From Spirodela intermedia (Eukaryota > Streptophyta > Magnoliopsida > Alismatales > Araceae): a stretch of 64,000 bases of DNA. The stretch lies in contig LR746268.1 in NCBI GenBank assembly GCA_902729315.2, positions 3,279,501-3,343,500 on the forward strand, given 5' to 3'. Of the stretch, positions 22,704-35,238 are shown in pieces. The translations under genes were made by a program, and so were the position numbers. Under the pieces are notes generated by a model that saw nothing but the letters and a program-made list of their open reading frames with translations, did not search any database and was not told the DNA's origin. The stretch's first letter is position 1, and each line of letters starts with the position of its first letter.

Positions 22704-25700
22704 CTACCGGCGGCCGCCGCCACCGCCGCCGCCGGGTTTCCTCGTCGGCGGGCCCGAGTCCTCTTCATCGGACCCCACATCCCCGTACTGCCAGATACCC
22801 AGCCTCTCCTGCTTCGCCTTCTTCTCGTGCTCTTCAAGGTTCTCAAGTGAGGCCTGCCTCTCCTTGGAGTCCCACCTCCTCCTCCTCTCCAACCTGGCAA
22901 GCCCTTCCTGCATTTTCGGACAGAGTATACACGTTAATGGAAGAAACAAAACCAGCAAATATTTACAGACATTAAATAATGACTATGAATATAGCGCTGA
23001 CCCGCAGCATCTCGGCGTTGACGCTTGATCCAGCTTCCACGTCAACCAGAGTAACGATGATCAGCGGCCCAGTGCCTTGGCCTTTGACTTTCCCGGCCGA
23101 AGAGTCTCTCTCCTCAATCTGAGCTTTGAATTCTTTGGAGCTGCTCATAGTCCGCTCGCTCAGGTACTCTGCAGCCTCTTGACCGAAGTCTTCGTCGAGA
23201 TTCGGTACTTTGACAAAGGCAAGACTGCACAGCAGAGCCAGAGGAGGCGCAGAGGAGAGAGAGGGGTCCAGGGGCCTCAGCTTACTGTAGGTGACTGTTT
23301 CTTGGTTGCCGTAGTCAATGTAGAAGACATCAAACTGGTCATTCACCGATTCCACTGCCCCACGCGGCGCGTTGACGATCTTGATTCAAAGAAGAACGAT
23401 AAGAACATGGCTTAGTAGGACTATATGGATACTTGGCAAGCATTAAGATAAAAGGCATTAAGATAAGCAAGCATTATAACTTTCAGAATATAAAGTCCAC
23501 GAGAAACAGCAAAATGAAATGTTATTGTATATTGGTTTTGAATTCAAACAATAACTTTTTGATATAATAGTAAATATATATTAAAAAGTAATATATATAT
23601 ATATATATATATATATCAAGCCGATATTTATAAGGCAAACTTTTTACAAATTAAAAGAAGAGGACTAGAAAATCAGTAATAATTAAAATTCATCACATTC
23701 ACTGATTTGTCAATTGCCATATGCTCATAGGGAAAGGAAGAGGTTAATCTTACCATGGCCCTATTCCAGGAATTATCTACGCTGAACTGGGCAAGAACGA
23801 TTTCACCCTTCCCAGGATTAAAAGTGCCAAGAACAGGAGCTTCTTGTAGAGTTAATGAAGCAAGTTGACTCTGAATAGAAGTTACTCTCTGATCATCAAC
23901 TGTCTGCACGTAGAACTTGCCGCCACCGAGGACTTCAGTGACCGAAACCTACGGACAACACATGAGTATATCAAGAAACAGAAAAGTGAGCCTTCTCTCC
24001 CTTCAAACTAGCAGTCAACTGGTACCTTCAGCACTTCCTTCTTTCTGCTTTCGGGAACACTGCCATTCACTGGCTCCTGACCATCAACATAGTTCTCCCA
24101 TACCTATAAATGCAGAGGTTAGGAGCAAAATTGAAGAATTGGATCTAGTTGGAGCTTTATTTATAGAAAACTTCGATCACCTACTTTCAGTTTCTGCTGC
24201 TTCGCAGATTGCTCAGCCTGAATAAGGAGATGAGAATCTGGGATCCTATCAGCACCAAAGGAAGCCTGAAATTTTGCCAATCCTGCTTCCAGAAGACCAA
24301 CAGCTGCATTTGTTCGTGACTCCCACAGGGAACCCAGGAACGTTCCACCCCTGTCCACAGTTTCCACTTCTATCTGTAATAGAGAACGAGAAAACAAGGG
24401 AAAAGATGAGGAAATGTGAGCAGAATAACAAGAGAAAAAGGCAGCGTTATGTAGATTGGATGGGTATTCCGCACCTCAACATCCCTCTGAAGGATTCTCC
24501 TTCTCATTAGGGCAATCGCTTCATCTGAATATGGCTCATCTCTCCCAGGGCATCTAACACCAGAGAAAGAAAAGGCAATACTACAGGTTTCCTTGGGAAT
24601 TAACAGCTTAAATCTATGCCCACTAAGAACGTATTCCACAACAGCAGGTTGCCTTCTTCCACGTTGCAGGAATGGCAAGAAATCTTTGGCCTTCTTCGCT
24701 GACGCCTGAAGTAACACAGTCAATCACACAGACCAATTATACGAGAGACAAAGTTTAAAGAAACCAACACAGACGCCGAAAAAAAGATCAAGGGCCTTGC
24801 ACGAACCGTTGTCAGATCTGTTATGTGCATGACTGGTGGATCCTTGGCCGAATGCATCCCCTTCTTTCCTACGATAGCACGGGACTCAGCCGCTAAAAGA
24901 GCGTCGTAATAGCTTGACCTTTCCTCAAAATCTCGATGCCTGACAACAGTTGCAAAGCCACGTGCAACCACCAGTTCAGCAACATTAACTCCGGGTGGGC
25001 TTCCAGCAACAGTAGGCGCAGCCTCATCATCTTTGGATGGAGAAATCAGGAACACAGATCCAAAATCCATCAGTCTTGAGTCACCAGAGGCAGCAACAGC
25101 TGCATTGGGTCCATCAGCACTGCTGACTTTTCTCGAGTATTCCATTGAAACATTTACCTAAGACGGAGAAAAGAGAAACATTATTCTGTGATCTGAAGCC
25201 ATCACATAAGCCCTTGTTGTGAAACTTTGAAACTCATGCATACTTGGCGGCCTATAAGGCGTGTGCGCAAAAACTCCTTGGCTTCACGAGCATATGGAGC
25301 AGGTTTCTCATCTCTGCGAGGATTCCCAATTTTAGGAGACCTGATGCTTGAAAGGTTGACTCTTCTCTCAGCTTGGGGACTCCCGTACGGCACTGCATCA
25401 TCAGCAACAATAATGCAATCGCCACTTACAACCTCAACCACCTGAAAAAAAAAAAACACAGTTTCACCACCAAAAATTAATCCATGAGATATTTTCATTC
25501 AAGAACATAGAGGGTTTCCAGAACTAATGTTCGGAAGCTGGAAAAATCACTCACCTTTCCAGTATAATTCTGATTATGAATTGCTTTTGAATTTGTTGCA
25601 GGCGGAACATAATTTATCCATAATCGCAACCGTTCTTTCTTTGCTTGAAGTTCAGCTGCCTTCAGCTTTCTCTTAGCTTCCTCCTCCATCATATTTGCAC

Positions 25701-28700
25701 TCCATTCAACATACTTCGCTAAACCCTAGGGAATAGGAAGAATCATTGAAAATAACTTTTGTGAGAATTTTAAGACGTTTGCATAAAGGATAACCGATTT
25801 CAGAGCAGTATAAACAAAATTCCAGGAAAGATAACTAGAAGAAACTTAATGTTGGATGTATATCTTTTCAAAATATCTTGAAAAAGATGAGTTGAATTTC
25901 CTGCGACAGAAAATCTAACACAAAACCTTAGTATATATTCAAAAAAAAAAAATTGTTCCTGAAGTAGAATCCAAGGGAGACAAATCATAAACTTATAACC
26001 CACAAAAAATGAATGAATAAACCTAAAGGTAGAGGGAACTAAAGATTCCCATTAAGAAGTGAAAATAGAAATAGATCCACGCTCTTTATTTCATGTTAGT
26101 CAAGTAACATTTGTGAAATACCAACATTCCTCGAAAACAGAATGAAACTAAACTGGCGCAAAAAAAGTGCCTCATTCCTGAAACATGGTAGGGAGAAAAT
26201 AATCGTTAATCCGCCTATCATCCTGAAAAACACGAATTGACCTTAAACACCTTAATTAGGTAGAGCACTATATCATACCCAGATGTGATTCCATAGCTAC
26301 AGGATAATTCAAAGAGTAATGATTCACTTCGTAATTCTTGTATTTCTGTCCTTTACATGTGAATCGAAATTCAACATACGAATGCCATATCATTTTTGCT
26401 TAGCACTAAGAGCATTTGTTTTCCATGCTAATAACTGGGTCCTATTCTGTGAAAAATCATACCAACGATACATGTCTTGAAATTTCGCAAAAAATAATTT
26501 ATCAGATCACGAGGAACAAGTAGTAGTATGCATGTGTTGATCACGAAACTGTGGTGGAGAAAAAATTACTCAAACAGAAATTGATCATCAACCCTACAGT
26601 GCTGCAATCATTCAAAGCCAAAAATGACAAACAATCATAATGTAAGGGCTATCCATTGGTTCTAAATGTATAGGGGAAGTAGTCTTGTTGAAAAATAAAA
26701 GGCTGGATTTATCTTAGATTCATGGAGGCTTTAGTAAAAAAACATACATTCTGTATCAGCTCCAAGGCAAGATCCTTCGCATCATCACCATCAGGATAGT
26801 ATACAGATCCAATCAAATTGTTAAATTTGTCCAATCCTTCCAGCACGATTCGGATCTAGCAGTTTCACAAGTCAGAGGTAAATCAGTAACAACCATCCAG
26901 AAGAACCATTCTGTGGAACAAGGGGAAAGGTACACACTTCTCTATTTAAAACACGAAGCTCAGTGAAATGTTTAGCCTCCCTCCCAAAAGTATCTGGTGC
27001 TACTTCTGAGGATGCAGACGCAGCAAGCCTTTGGGCTGATGTTAGAGTTGGCCGACTATCAGTTGCATCTCCATTGGCATCATCGCCATTTGTTTCTACC
27101 TCAGGAAGTATTTCAACAGCAGCTCTTCTTCCCATGGATGGAGCCTAGTTACAGATGAAAATAAGCTTTTACACGTGGAAGCTAAACAAAACACTGACAT
27201 GAGAAACAAGTATCATCCAGAAGAAGATAGATGCAGCACAAGAAACTGAGTTTTCACCTGAATCCCTGCCACAAAAATTTGGACGAATTGGAACTCAGGG
27301 AGCAAGTATGCTCGTACAGTGCTACCATCACGAACTTGCTCAACAATGCCTTGAATAGGCTTTCCCTTATTAACGGCCAAGAAACCCATGGCATCAAAAT
27401 TACCAGCATCTCCAATAGCCGATGGAGGAAGCTTTCGTTTTGAAGCCTCTTTTATCTCCGGTTCCTGCGCCAGCCAGGAGAATGACAGATTATGAGATTC
27501 TAATTTACAATTCACCTATGGCCAAGGCTTCATATCTTTCCAATCGAAATGAGAGAAACACCAGAAACTTCCTTACTCGTGATTTTTCCATGTCAATGAA
27601 ACTGGCAGAGCAATAAACGTTCAGGCAATGTATCTAAATATTTGACAGATGGAGAAAATAGTAAATTAGAGAAAGGAAAATGAAGCAGATTAACCTGGCA
27701 CCATAGGCCTAAACCCTTCTCCTTTGCTTGCTCCTCCAGACGCTTAAGTTCGTCTACAAAAGGGCTTGCCTCACCTTTCTGTTTGCCCTGGTCTCGTACC
27801 TGTGTAATTATGACCATTAGCCAACAGAAGATGAAAGGGTTATCATCCATTGAGCAGCATGAATAGTGAAATGTCCGAGCATGAGAATATTACCTTTGCC
27901 CAGCCTTCAGAAACCACCAATGCGGCAACGTTCTTATCACCAAGGAAAACGGAGCCAAATTCACGACCTATGGATGGTACAGCATAATCCACTTTGAAAG
28001 TCACCTCCTATCGAACACACGTAAAGAACCATGATCAGCATATATCTTTTTGGAACAAGAGTAAATGTAAGAACATTCATTAATCAGGTTTCAAAGGAAG
28101 ACCTTTCCTATGCAGAGCTTCCTCAAGTATTCCCGACTATCCCATGCAAAATGCTCATCATCTGTACCTCGACGTGCCTATGAGACATAAAAACAGAAAC
28201 ATCTCTCAGAGAAAGAAAGAGGCATCAAATGAAAGAAACCAACCGACCAGAATATCGAGTACAGGTAAAACCCAAGAACTGACCAAAATATTAAACAAAA
28301 ATGATGCATAATCTATTTTCGTCGCCATAGCCCAGCACATCATCTCATCAAGTTAGAATATAAGAATGAAGAGTCTATAATTTATGTACGTTTCATATGC
28401 ACCAGGTACACTTTTTGTCTGCAAGGATGCAACAAAATCCAGAAAATGAAAAACATGAAAAACTAAATTCACCTCTGTGTGCCATCTTTCTTCAGCAGAC
28501 ATATAAAATGGCATGATAAATATCTACTTTTTGAGTGATCCACACAATAAACAGGTAACTTTTCCAGGAAATGTTATAGTACCAGTCTAGGAGCAATCAG
28601 TGAAGACAGGGTGATGGTCTTCTCAGGTGGGATCTCTGATTTCGAACTTCCCATTATCACCAAGCAGTCTCCAGACGAAACAGATTTCACTTTGCCCCTT

Positions 28701-28732
28701 AGCCATCCCGTGGCCCCCGCTGTAGACGCCAT
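22704..28732 (-). CDS. TSN: TUDOR-SN (Tudor staphylococcal nuclease) ribonuclease
   Basis: Sixteen exons join in frame to 986 residues (Arabidopsis TSN1 is 991): 28583-28732, 28103-28177, 27894-28007, 27695-27799, 27258-27464, 26938-27144, 26748-26855, 25555-25725, 25244-25441, 24807-25157, 24475-24705, 24185-24373, 24026-24103, 23754-23948, 23002-23379 and 22704-22907. Four tandem SN-like domains are followed by a Tudor domain ([14 protein letters not shown], about residue 810) interleaved with a fifth partial SN domain. The end is IGIWQYGD, an acidic stretch and a Gly-rich GRR tail. Landmarks are [50 protein letters not shown] and [17 protein letters not shown]. The protein works in cytoplasmic stress granules and P-bodies, in mRNA stabilisation and decay. 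All 15 coding introns are phase 0. A (TA)n tract lies in the last but one intron. Confidence 0.96.
23589..23614. repeat. (TA)n microsatellite in a TUDOR-SN intron
   Basis: Perfect TA dinucleotide run inside the intron between exons 14 and 15. Confidence 0.9.
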
Positions 28733-28748
28733 GATGGATAGCTACAGC

Positions 28749-29061
28749 CTGTATCGCCAATAGACCGTTAAATCTGTAAAATATCCGAAAAAAATGATCC
28801 TTAATGTACTGTAAAAGCGTTCATTTTCAAATGTAACGTTGGCAATTCCATCACTAATAAATTTCCCAAATACATAAAGATAAACAAAAAAGAGACTTTT
28901 GCGATCATGAATAGTAAATTAAAAAACAGAAAACCATCCAAATCCGTGATCTCGCTCAACTTACAGACGGGTAGCAATTCACGGGTGAAGCATGCAAACT
29001 ATATGGCTAGCAATGGACAACAATTCAATTCAGCATCTTATGACCACAGAGGAAACCTGAC
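28749..29061 (-). other. Probable 5' UTR intron of TUDOR-SN
   Basis: On the minus strand, CAG/GTCAGG at 29062/29061 is a plausible donor and GATACAG/GCTGTAG at 28749/28748 a good acceptor, 16 bases before the ATG. Leader introns are common in highly expressed plant genes. Transcript data are needed to confirm it. Confidence 0.45.
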
Positions 29062-30556
29062 CTGGATGGGTGTCTGCATGTTTCCGACCACCAAAGCAGA
29101 AAAAAAGAAAATAAATCGTGAGGGGAAAAGACAATCGCCTCATTCAACGGAAAGATCCATCACATTTGGAGGATCGGAAAGCGTAGAAGAAATTAACAAC
29201 ACAAAACAAAGCCGAGACGAAAACACAAAACGGGCGAAAAAACCAGTTCTCCCGATCCAGAATTCGCAGATGAAAAATAAGAGACGCATAGATCCGCTCG
29301 CAGATCCAAAACCAAAGAGACGAAGGCAAAACAGTCTCCTTGATGCTGATACTACCACAGATCTAATGGAGACTAGCATTCGAGGCCTGAAGCAGACCTC
29401 GATCAAAAGTCACGAGGGAGCCGAGTGAGGGATCTCGAGATCCTGACCCGATCCCCCACTCTTCCACCCGTCCCCTGTCCGAGCTCGATTCCTTCCTTCG
29501 ATGGTACCGAGACGCGGAGGATAGGGAGACAGAGGGACAAGCAGCAGGGAAAAAAAGAAAGGAATAGGTAGCTATTAATGTGTACCAGAGGGAAAAAACA
29601 CATCACCCTCTGATGTCAAATAATCACGATAATGCCAACATTTACTGGTAAATCACTAAATCACCCCTGCCATGTAAACGGGCCTGGACCCCTCTCCCCC
29701 TTTGCAAAAAGAAAGAAATGTGGAATTTCGACAGCTCATGAGATTGCCGCTCTTTGACCTCCTAGTTTCCCACTCTTCGTTCGATGTCGGGCAACATGAC
29801 CGTCTCTCTCTCTAACAAAACGTGCCGCCGTAGAGGAGAGAGAAGAGAGACAGAGGCCCGCGTGGAGCATGGTTTAACGGTGCGGATGGGAATGAGAGTA
29901 AACGATATTATTCTGGTAGTAACGGGGATCTGATCCGTAGGTAGTAAATCTGGAGCGGAAACGGGCGATCTGACGGCGTTTGACGGCGTTTTCTCGATCT
30001 CGTAAGCTTGCGGGGAAACGACGTTGACGGGAATCCAGATCCGTCAGGATGGAGTGGGTGAGGATCCGGATCGGAGAGGACTTGCATCCTTAGTCTTCTC
30101 CGCGGTCTATCGTACTCTGATCCTCCCCACCACCCAGAACATCCACGGGGACCGCCACCGCTCCCCGGCGGTTTCGAGAGGAGCCCTAGAATCGCCGGAA
30201 TCTGGCCGTCCATGCAAATTACAATGCAGAGGTTGGCCTCAGGGACTCATCTTGGTGCTGATTGCAGAGGGAAGAGCTGCCTTTCCGTTTGATCTCCAGA
30301 AGATTGGCGAAAGAGAACGAAAAATAGGGTTTAATTGTCAGGTTTGAGCTGCCTCCTTCCTGCGAGCCTGCTTTCCGATCTTCCCGTCAATGATTCCCAT
30401 GTTTTCGTCCAATAAATCGTCCTAAAAAGGCGCGTTCGAGCCGGAAAGGAATTCGAAGGTAATTGCAGCCAAGAGCAGTCGATAAGAAATTTGAATAGGG
30501 CGCCCATTTCCTACTACTGAGCTCTGTGCCGCCGGACTTGGGCATTCGCAGTTGTC
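29062..30556. promoter_or_regulatory. Shared 5' region between TUDOR-SN (-) and the RH41-like gene (+)
   Basis: The two genes are head-to-head. This 1.5-kb interval holds both leaders and promoters. It has several purine- or pyrimidine-rich stretches and is GC-rich near 29.95-30.25 kb, but I saw no strong TATA box. Open frames here (for example 28907-29428 and 30024-30347 on the plus strand) have no recognisable motif and look like chance frames in leader sequence. Confidence 0.45.
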
Positions 30557-32306
30557 ATGGACATCAACAACCGAGTTGATCAGCCGCGAGCCTTACCATC
30601 TGCGTGTGATACCGAGGAAAAACGAGGTAAGGATTGACCTCCTCAATCTTCCTCTGCTCCTTTGGCTCTGTGATGACTTTGTTCGGACCAGATTTTTCTT
30701 CTTCTCCGGTTGTTGCCCCTGCTAGGGTACTCAACATGTCACGGATAACCTTTTCGCGAATTGTTGTTCAGGGGATGAAGATAGTCCCGTGAAGGAGAGG
30801 TGCTGGAGCCAGAGGGAAGCGCTGCCTGGCGAACCTCGCTGTGTGGTCTGTGGCCGCTACGGTGAGTACATCTGCGATGAGACGGATGATGACATCTGCA
30901 GCATAGAATGCAAGAAGCACCTCTTGGACAAACTATCCCGAACGAGGAAGGCGCCTGTGAATCGAATCCCACCCGAAAAGTTGCCTGCCCATGATGAGTG
31001 CTTCTATATTAGAGACGATGCGTCTGCTCAGATTGAATCGTTGAGGAAGCGAATCGACATTCATGTTAAAGGGGAATCTGTACCCGCTCCGGGTTTCTCC
31101 TACTCATTCTTCAACCTCCCTCAGAAGCTGCTCGAGAATCTGGAAAGTGTGGGGTATGAGATCCCCACACCAGTTCAAATGCAGGTGATTCCTGCTGCCC
31201 TGAGTCGTAGAAACCTGCTGGTTTCTGCAGAAACCGGGTCAGGAAAGACGGCATCCTTTCTTGTGCCCGTGGTGGCTCGCTGCTCTGAAGTTCGATTGAG
31301 GCATCCAGAAGCAAAGAAGAGGCCATTAGCCCTTGTTCTTGCGCCAACGAGAGAGCTCTGTGTGCAGGTGGAAGAGCAAGCGAAGCTTCTTGGGAAGGGC
31401 CTGCCCTTTAAGACTGCGCTTGTGATCGGCGGCGATGCCCTCGCTGGGCAGGTCCACAGACTCAGGCAAGGCATAGAAGTGATTATCGGAACGCCTGGTA
31501 GGATAATTGATCTCCTCACGAAGCACCCCAACTTTGAATTAGATGAGGTCTGCATTCTGGTTCTAGATGAAGTGGACTGCATGCTACAGAAGGGATTCCG
31601 CGATCAGTTGATGCAGATATTTCAGGCACTCTCGCAGCCTCAGGTGTTGATGTTCTCTGCGACTATATTGCCAGATGTGGAAAAGATGGCGTCACTGATG
31701 GCCAAAGATCTGATTTGTATTTCAGCGGGGAGACCAAGCAGGCCCAACGATTCTGTGGCGCAGGTAGCCATCTGGGTGGACTCTAAGCATAAGAAGAAGA
31801 AGCTCTTTGATATCTTGAGGAGTAAACAGCATTTCATGCCACCTGCCGTGGTGTTTGTGGAGTCAAGACTGGGAGCTGATCTTCTATCTGAAGCGATATC
31901 TGTTGCAACTGGAATCAAGGCCCTCTCAATCCATGGAGAGAAGGATATGAAGGAGAGGAGGGAGACCATGAGGCTTCTTCTGGCAGGGGAGGTCTCTGTG
32001 CTTGTGGCAACGGGGGTTCTTGGGAGGGGGGTAGATTTGTGGGCAGTGAGGCAGGTCATCATATTTGACATGCCAAACTCCATTGAGGAGTACATTCATC
32101 AGGTCGGAAGGGCTTCTAGAATGGGGGAGAAGGGCTCAGCTATCATCTTTGTGAACGAGGATGACAAGAGGCTGCTCAAGGAACTGGTCCAGGTTCTTAG
32201 GTCCTCTGGAGCTGCAGTTCCCCGTGAGTTGGCAAACTCTAGGTACTCGATAGAAACTCGGCAGACAAATGGCAGACAGAAGAAGAGGAAACTGGGAGCT
32301 GGTTGA
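30557..32306 (+). CDS. RH41: DEAD-box ATP-dependent RNA helicase with HIT zinc finger, RH41-like
   Basis: Two exons, 30557-30626 and 30772-32306, give 534 residues (Arabidopsis RH41 is about 505). A zf-HIT finger comes first (CVVCGRYGEYIC, then CSIECKKH, about residues 43-70). The helicase core follows: Q motif (YEIPTPVQMQVIP), Walker A (AETGSGKT), PTREL, a GG motif, TPGR, motif II as DEVD instead of DEAD, SAT, motif V (ATGVLGRGVDL) and motif VI as HQVGRASRMG. The C-terminus is basic. DEAD-box proteins unwind or remodel RNA with ATP, and the HIT finger suggests assembly with nuclear RNP partners. The target is unknown. The start was chosen because the ATG exon splices in phase (CGA-G/GT...CAG/GG). 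Confidence 0.93.
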
Positions 32307-33455
32307 GGACGGATCGCTTTGCAGAAATGAACTGCATTTGGTACTGTTTTCATGTGATTCACGTTCAGATAATCGATGAAAGAAAGTGTGGGGCTAACAA
32401 TTATGGACAATTCTCACTGTTATAAGGAGAGTGGGCTGAGCTCCGCAAAGGAGAGTCACAGAACTATCTTATTGGATGATAAACCACATGACTTGGTACA
32501 AGGTTCAGCTCTGGCTATCATCTCAGAATGATGCAGTCCATATCCAGTTAGCAATTAGGCAAGGTGACGGAATGTACAGATAGATGCTGAAAAAGGATGA
32601 ACAGATGTCTGGCCCCACACGAAAACATGGCTGAAACAAAAAAGAAGTGCAGCATATTCAATACCCGTCACCTCACTGTCTGGTCCCAAGAGAAAAGGTG
32701 AATGCAGTTAAGAGGGGTCGTCTTGTCCTGCTCGCATTAGTCGTGACCCATGTAAATATAACTACGACCCATTGCTAACATAGTGTACAAGATTTGCCCG
32801 TTTGCCTGTATTATTGGCTGCTACATAAGAAGACCTTTCAACTCGGTCTTCAGAAAAATTGTCCGTTGGTTCTGCTGCTGCGCCGCTCGTCGCCCTTTTT
32901 GCAAACTTTCTCTGTTAATTTCCACTGCCATTGACACCCCACCGGTAAACACCAGTATGCAAGAACTCTTCCGCACTGTTAGAAGCACTACGTTTTCTGG
33001 TGGTTGGTCTGAGAGGAGCATCTCGACGATTGATATCTATATGCCAGTTTATATGAACCTATGCGGGTCATCAGAGGGTGAGGCCAAACCTGTGATTAAA
33101 ATATACAGTCCTCCATTCATTGTCGGTCGATTTTGAGCAGCAGATGAAGATCTTAAGTGGATCTCCATTCCGCAGGTCTCCCTGTTCCAGTTCTGAAATC
33201 AGGCAGAGAAGACCCAAAGCGGGAAATGAGAATCCCCCAGATTTTTACAGTAATCTTCAAGATCATTCCTCAGGCTGCATCCCGAGAGAGTCAGAAAGAA
33301 GAGGACGGAAGAATAAAAATCTCCATAGACTATGGAAATATCTAGAGAAGCTGATAATGGCCCTACAACAAGCTTTTACTGCCCTCTTCCTTCAAAAACT
33401 GACATAAACAGAACAATTTCTCTGCCAAAAAAAAATGGAAAAACAAAACCCCAGG
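32307..33455. other. Intergenic region between two converging genes
   Basis: Probably contains the 3' UTR of the helicase on the left and of the amidase on the right. Small open frames on both strands (for example 32783-33136 and 33120-33407) show no recognisable motif. Confidence 0.5.
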
Positions 33456-33601
33456 GACATGGGTGGCAAGCAAGAAACGCGTCAAGCCCGTCATCAATCA
33501 ATTGGCGCTATTTGTGGCGGTCAGTTGGGACATGAATGGCAAACAAGAAATTCGTCCAGTTCCTCATCGATCGGTGGGCGCTGTTTGTGGTGGTCAGTCG
33601 C
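33456..33601. repeat. 73-base tandem duplication across the amidase stop codon
   Basis: Units 33456-33528 and 33529-33601 align base for base at roughly 75-80% identity (both begin GACATG, contain TGGCAA and CAAGAAA, and end near GGTCAGT). The right unit is the last coding part of the amidase on the minus strand. The left unit lies just downstream. The period is not a multiple of three, so the frame shifts on entering the second unit and stops at 33521-33523. Confidence 0.75.
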
Positions 33602-35205
33602 AGATTGATAAGCCATGGCCAAGGCTAGAGCCTGATAACAGAGAGAAGGGCGATTTTCAGAGCCTGCTCCAGTAACTTCATGGTAATGATAGAGTCAACA
33701 AGTCGACACTCTTCTTATTGGTTGAAAGAAAATAGTATGAATCTATGGATAACACTTGGCTTCTTAAGCTCTGCATGGTGAAATATTCTGTTGGGGCTTA
33801 CAATGTGATCATGATCTGGAGGAGCATATATTCCGCTTGTCACTGTGGTTCTTCGTCGGGTCCCGGCCTTTGGGGGGTCATCAATCTCCTTGAAGCCTGT
33901 AGGAACAACAACAACGGGCATACCTACAAGATTCCCCATGCAGACTTTCTCCCAGTCGGTGGCATTCCCAATGAAGGCATCCACTGTGAAGCTCTTACGG
34001 ACTTCGTGAATCAGTTTCCCCCGCGCCCTCTGAGCCTGTAGAAGAAGACGGCCAAAACATTTTGATTTGTATAAACATATACATCTAGTTATTCCATGTT
34101 CCGTCCCTCCACACTACAAAAAAAAAGACACCTTTAAAACGTGCATCAAGCTCATTCATGCCCCTTCTGGCAGTTATGCCTCTGTAAAACTTGAGATGAG
34201 TGAAAAATGGCAATTATGCCTTTTGACGGATGTCCAATAGGTAGGTGGTTATGTCGTCATTAGCACCATTTTGGAAGAAAGGTTGGAGAAGCATTTCACA
34301 CCTGAATATAATCCACAGCAGGAACCAGCCGGGCCCGTCGTAGCTCCACGGGCCACTGGTCTTGGGCCTCATAGTCATCCTCGTGCCCCGATCGTTGCCA
34401 ATTGTCAAAGTGAGCCAGCATGTCGACATCCATGGTGAAATTAAGAATTGACTGAACGGATTCCACACTGTAGCTTAGCTCAAAGGGGAAAACTTTGACT
34501 CCCTTAGAAGCAAGCACATGAACAACCTGGCAAGAAGAGAACAGGAAATTTTAAATAACAAAAATTGAAAATAAGATTACAGTCAGCAACTGCTTTCACC
34601 TCCATCTCTGCATCCTTGAGATACCCGACTCTAAGTTTTGTGATGTCAACGTGAAATGGGTCCTCGAGGGAAACCTCTCTCGATGAAGGGTCATCCGGAT
34701 CACGACCCCTTATGAGATCAATTATGACTGCACAGTCTGCAGCAGTTCTGCAGACGGGACCAAGCTTATCCTGTCAGCCAAATGGTCATGCCTTGAGAGT
34801 CCTGCATTGGATACTATAGATATAAATCTATGCTTATATAGATCGGCCTTGTCCACTCATTGCCAATTACTTTTGAGATGGATGTCCCAATAGCTCTAAT
34901 AATCTATGATTATGAAAATGGCCCAATGACCCTAAAATCACAAAGAACCATGAAGAGAAATTGAATCGATAGAGATATCCACCAAGCTCTCGGAGATGCT
35001 CATAACACCAGTTCGACCAACAGTCCCAAAAGTTGGCCGCAGCGTTGTTACCCCACAACGTGCAGCAGGATATGTCAACGAGCCTGCTGTTTCTGAGCCA
35101 ATTGCAAATGGAACCATCCCTGCAAAATGTAATTTTTAAGGACTTTAAATATATATATAAGTATATAGACATGTGAACATGAACATATATATATATACAT
35201 ATATT

Positions 35206-35238
<33 letters not shown>

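Noticed and set aside
28907-29428. 173-residue plus-strand frame in the TUDOR-SN leader region
   Set aside because: Lys/Arg/Asn-rich chance frame antisense to the probable TUDOR-SN 5' UTR; no motif.
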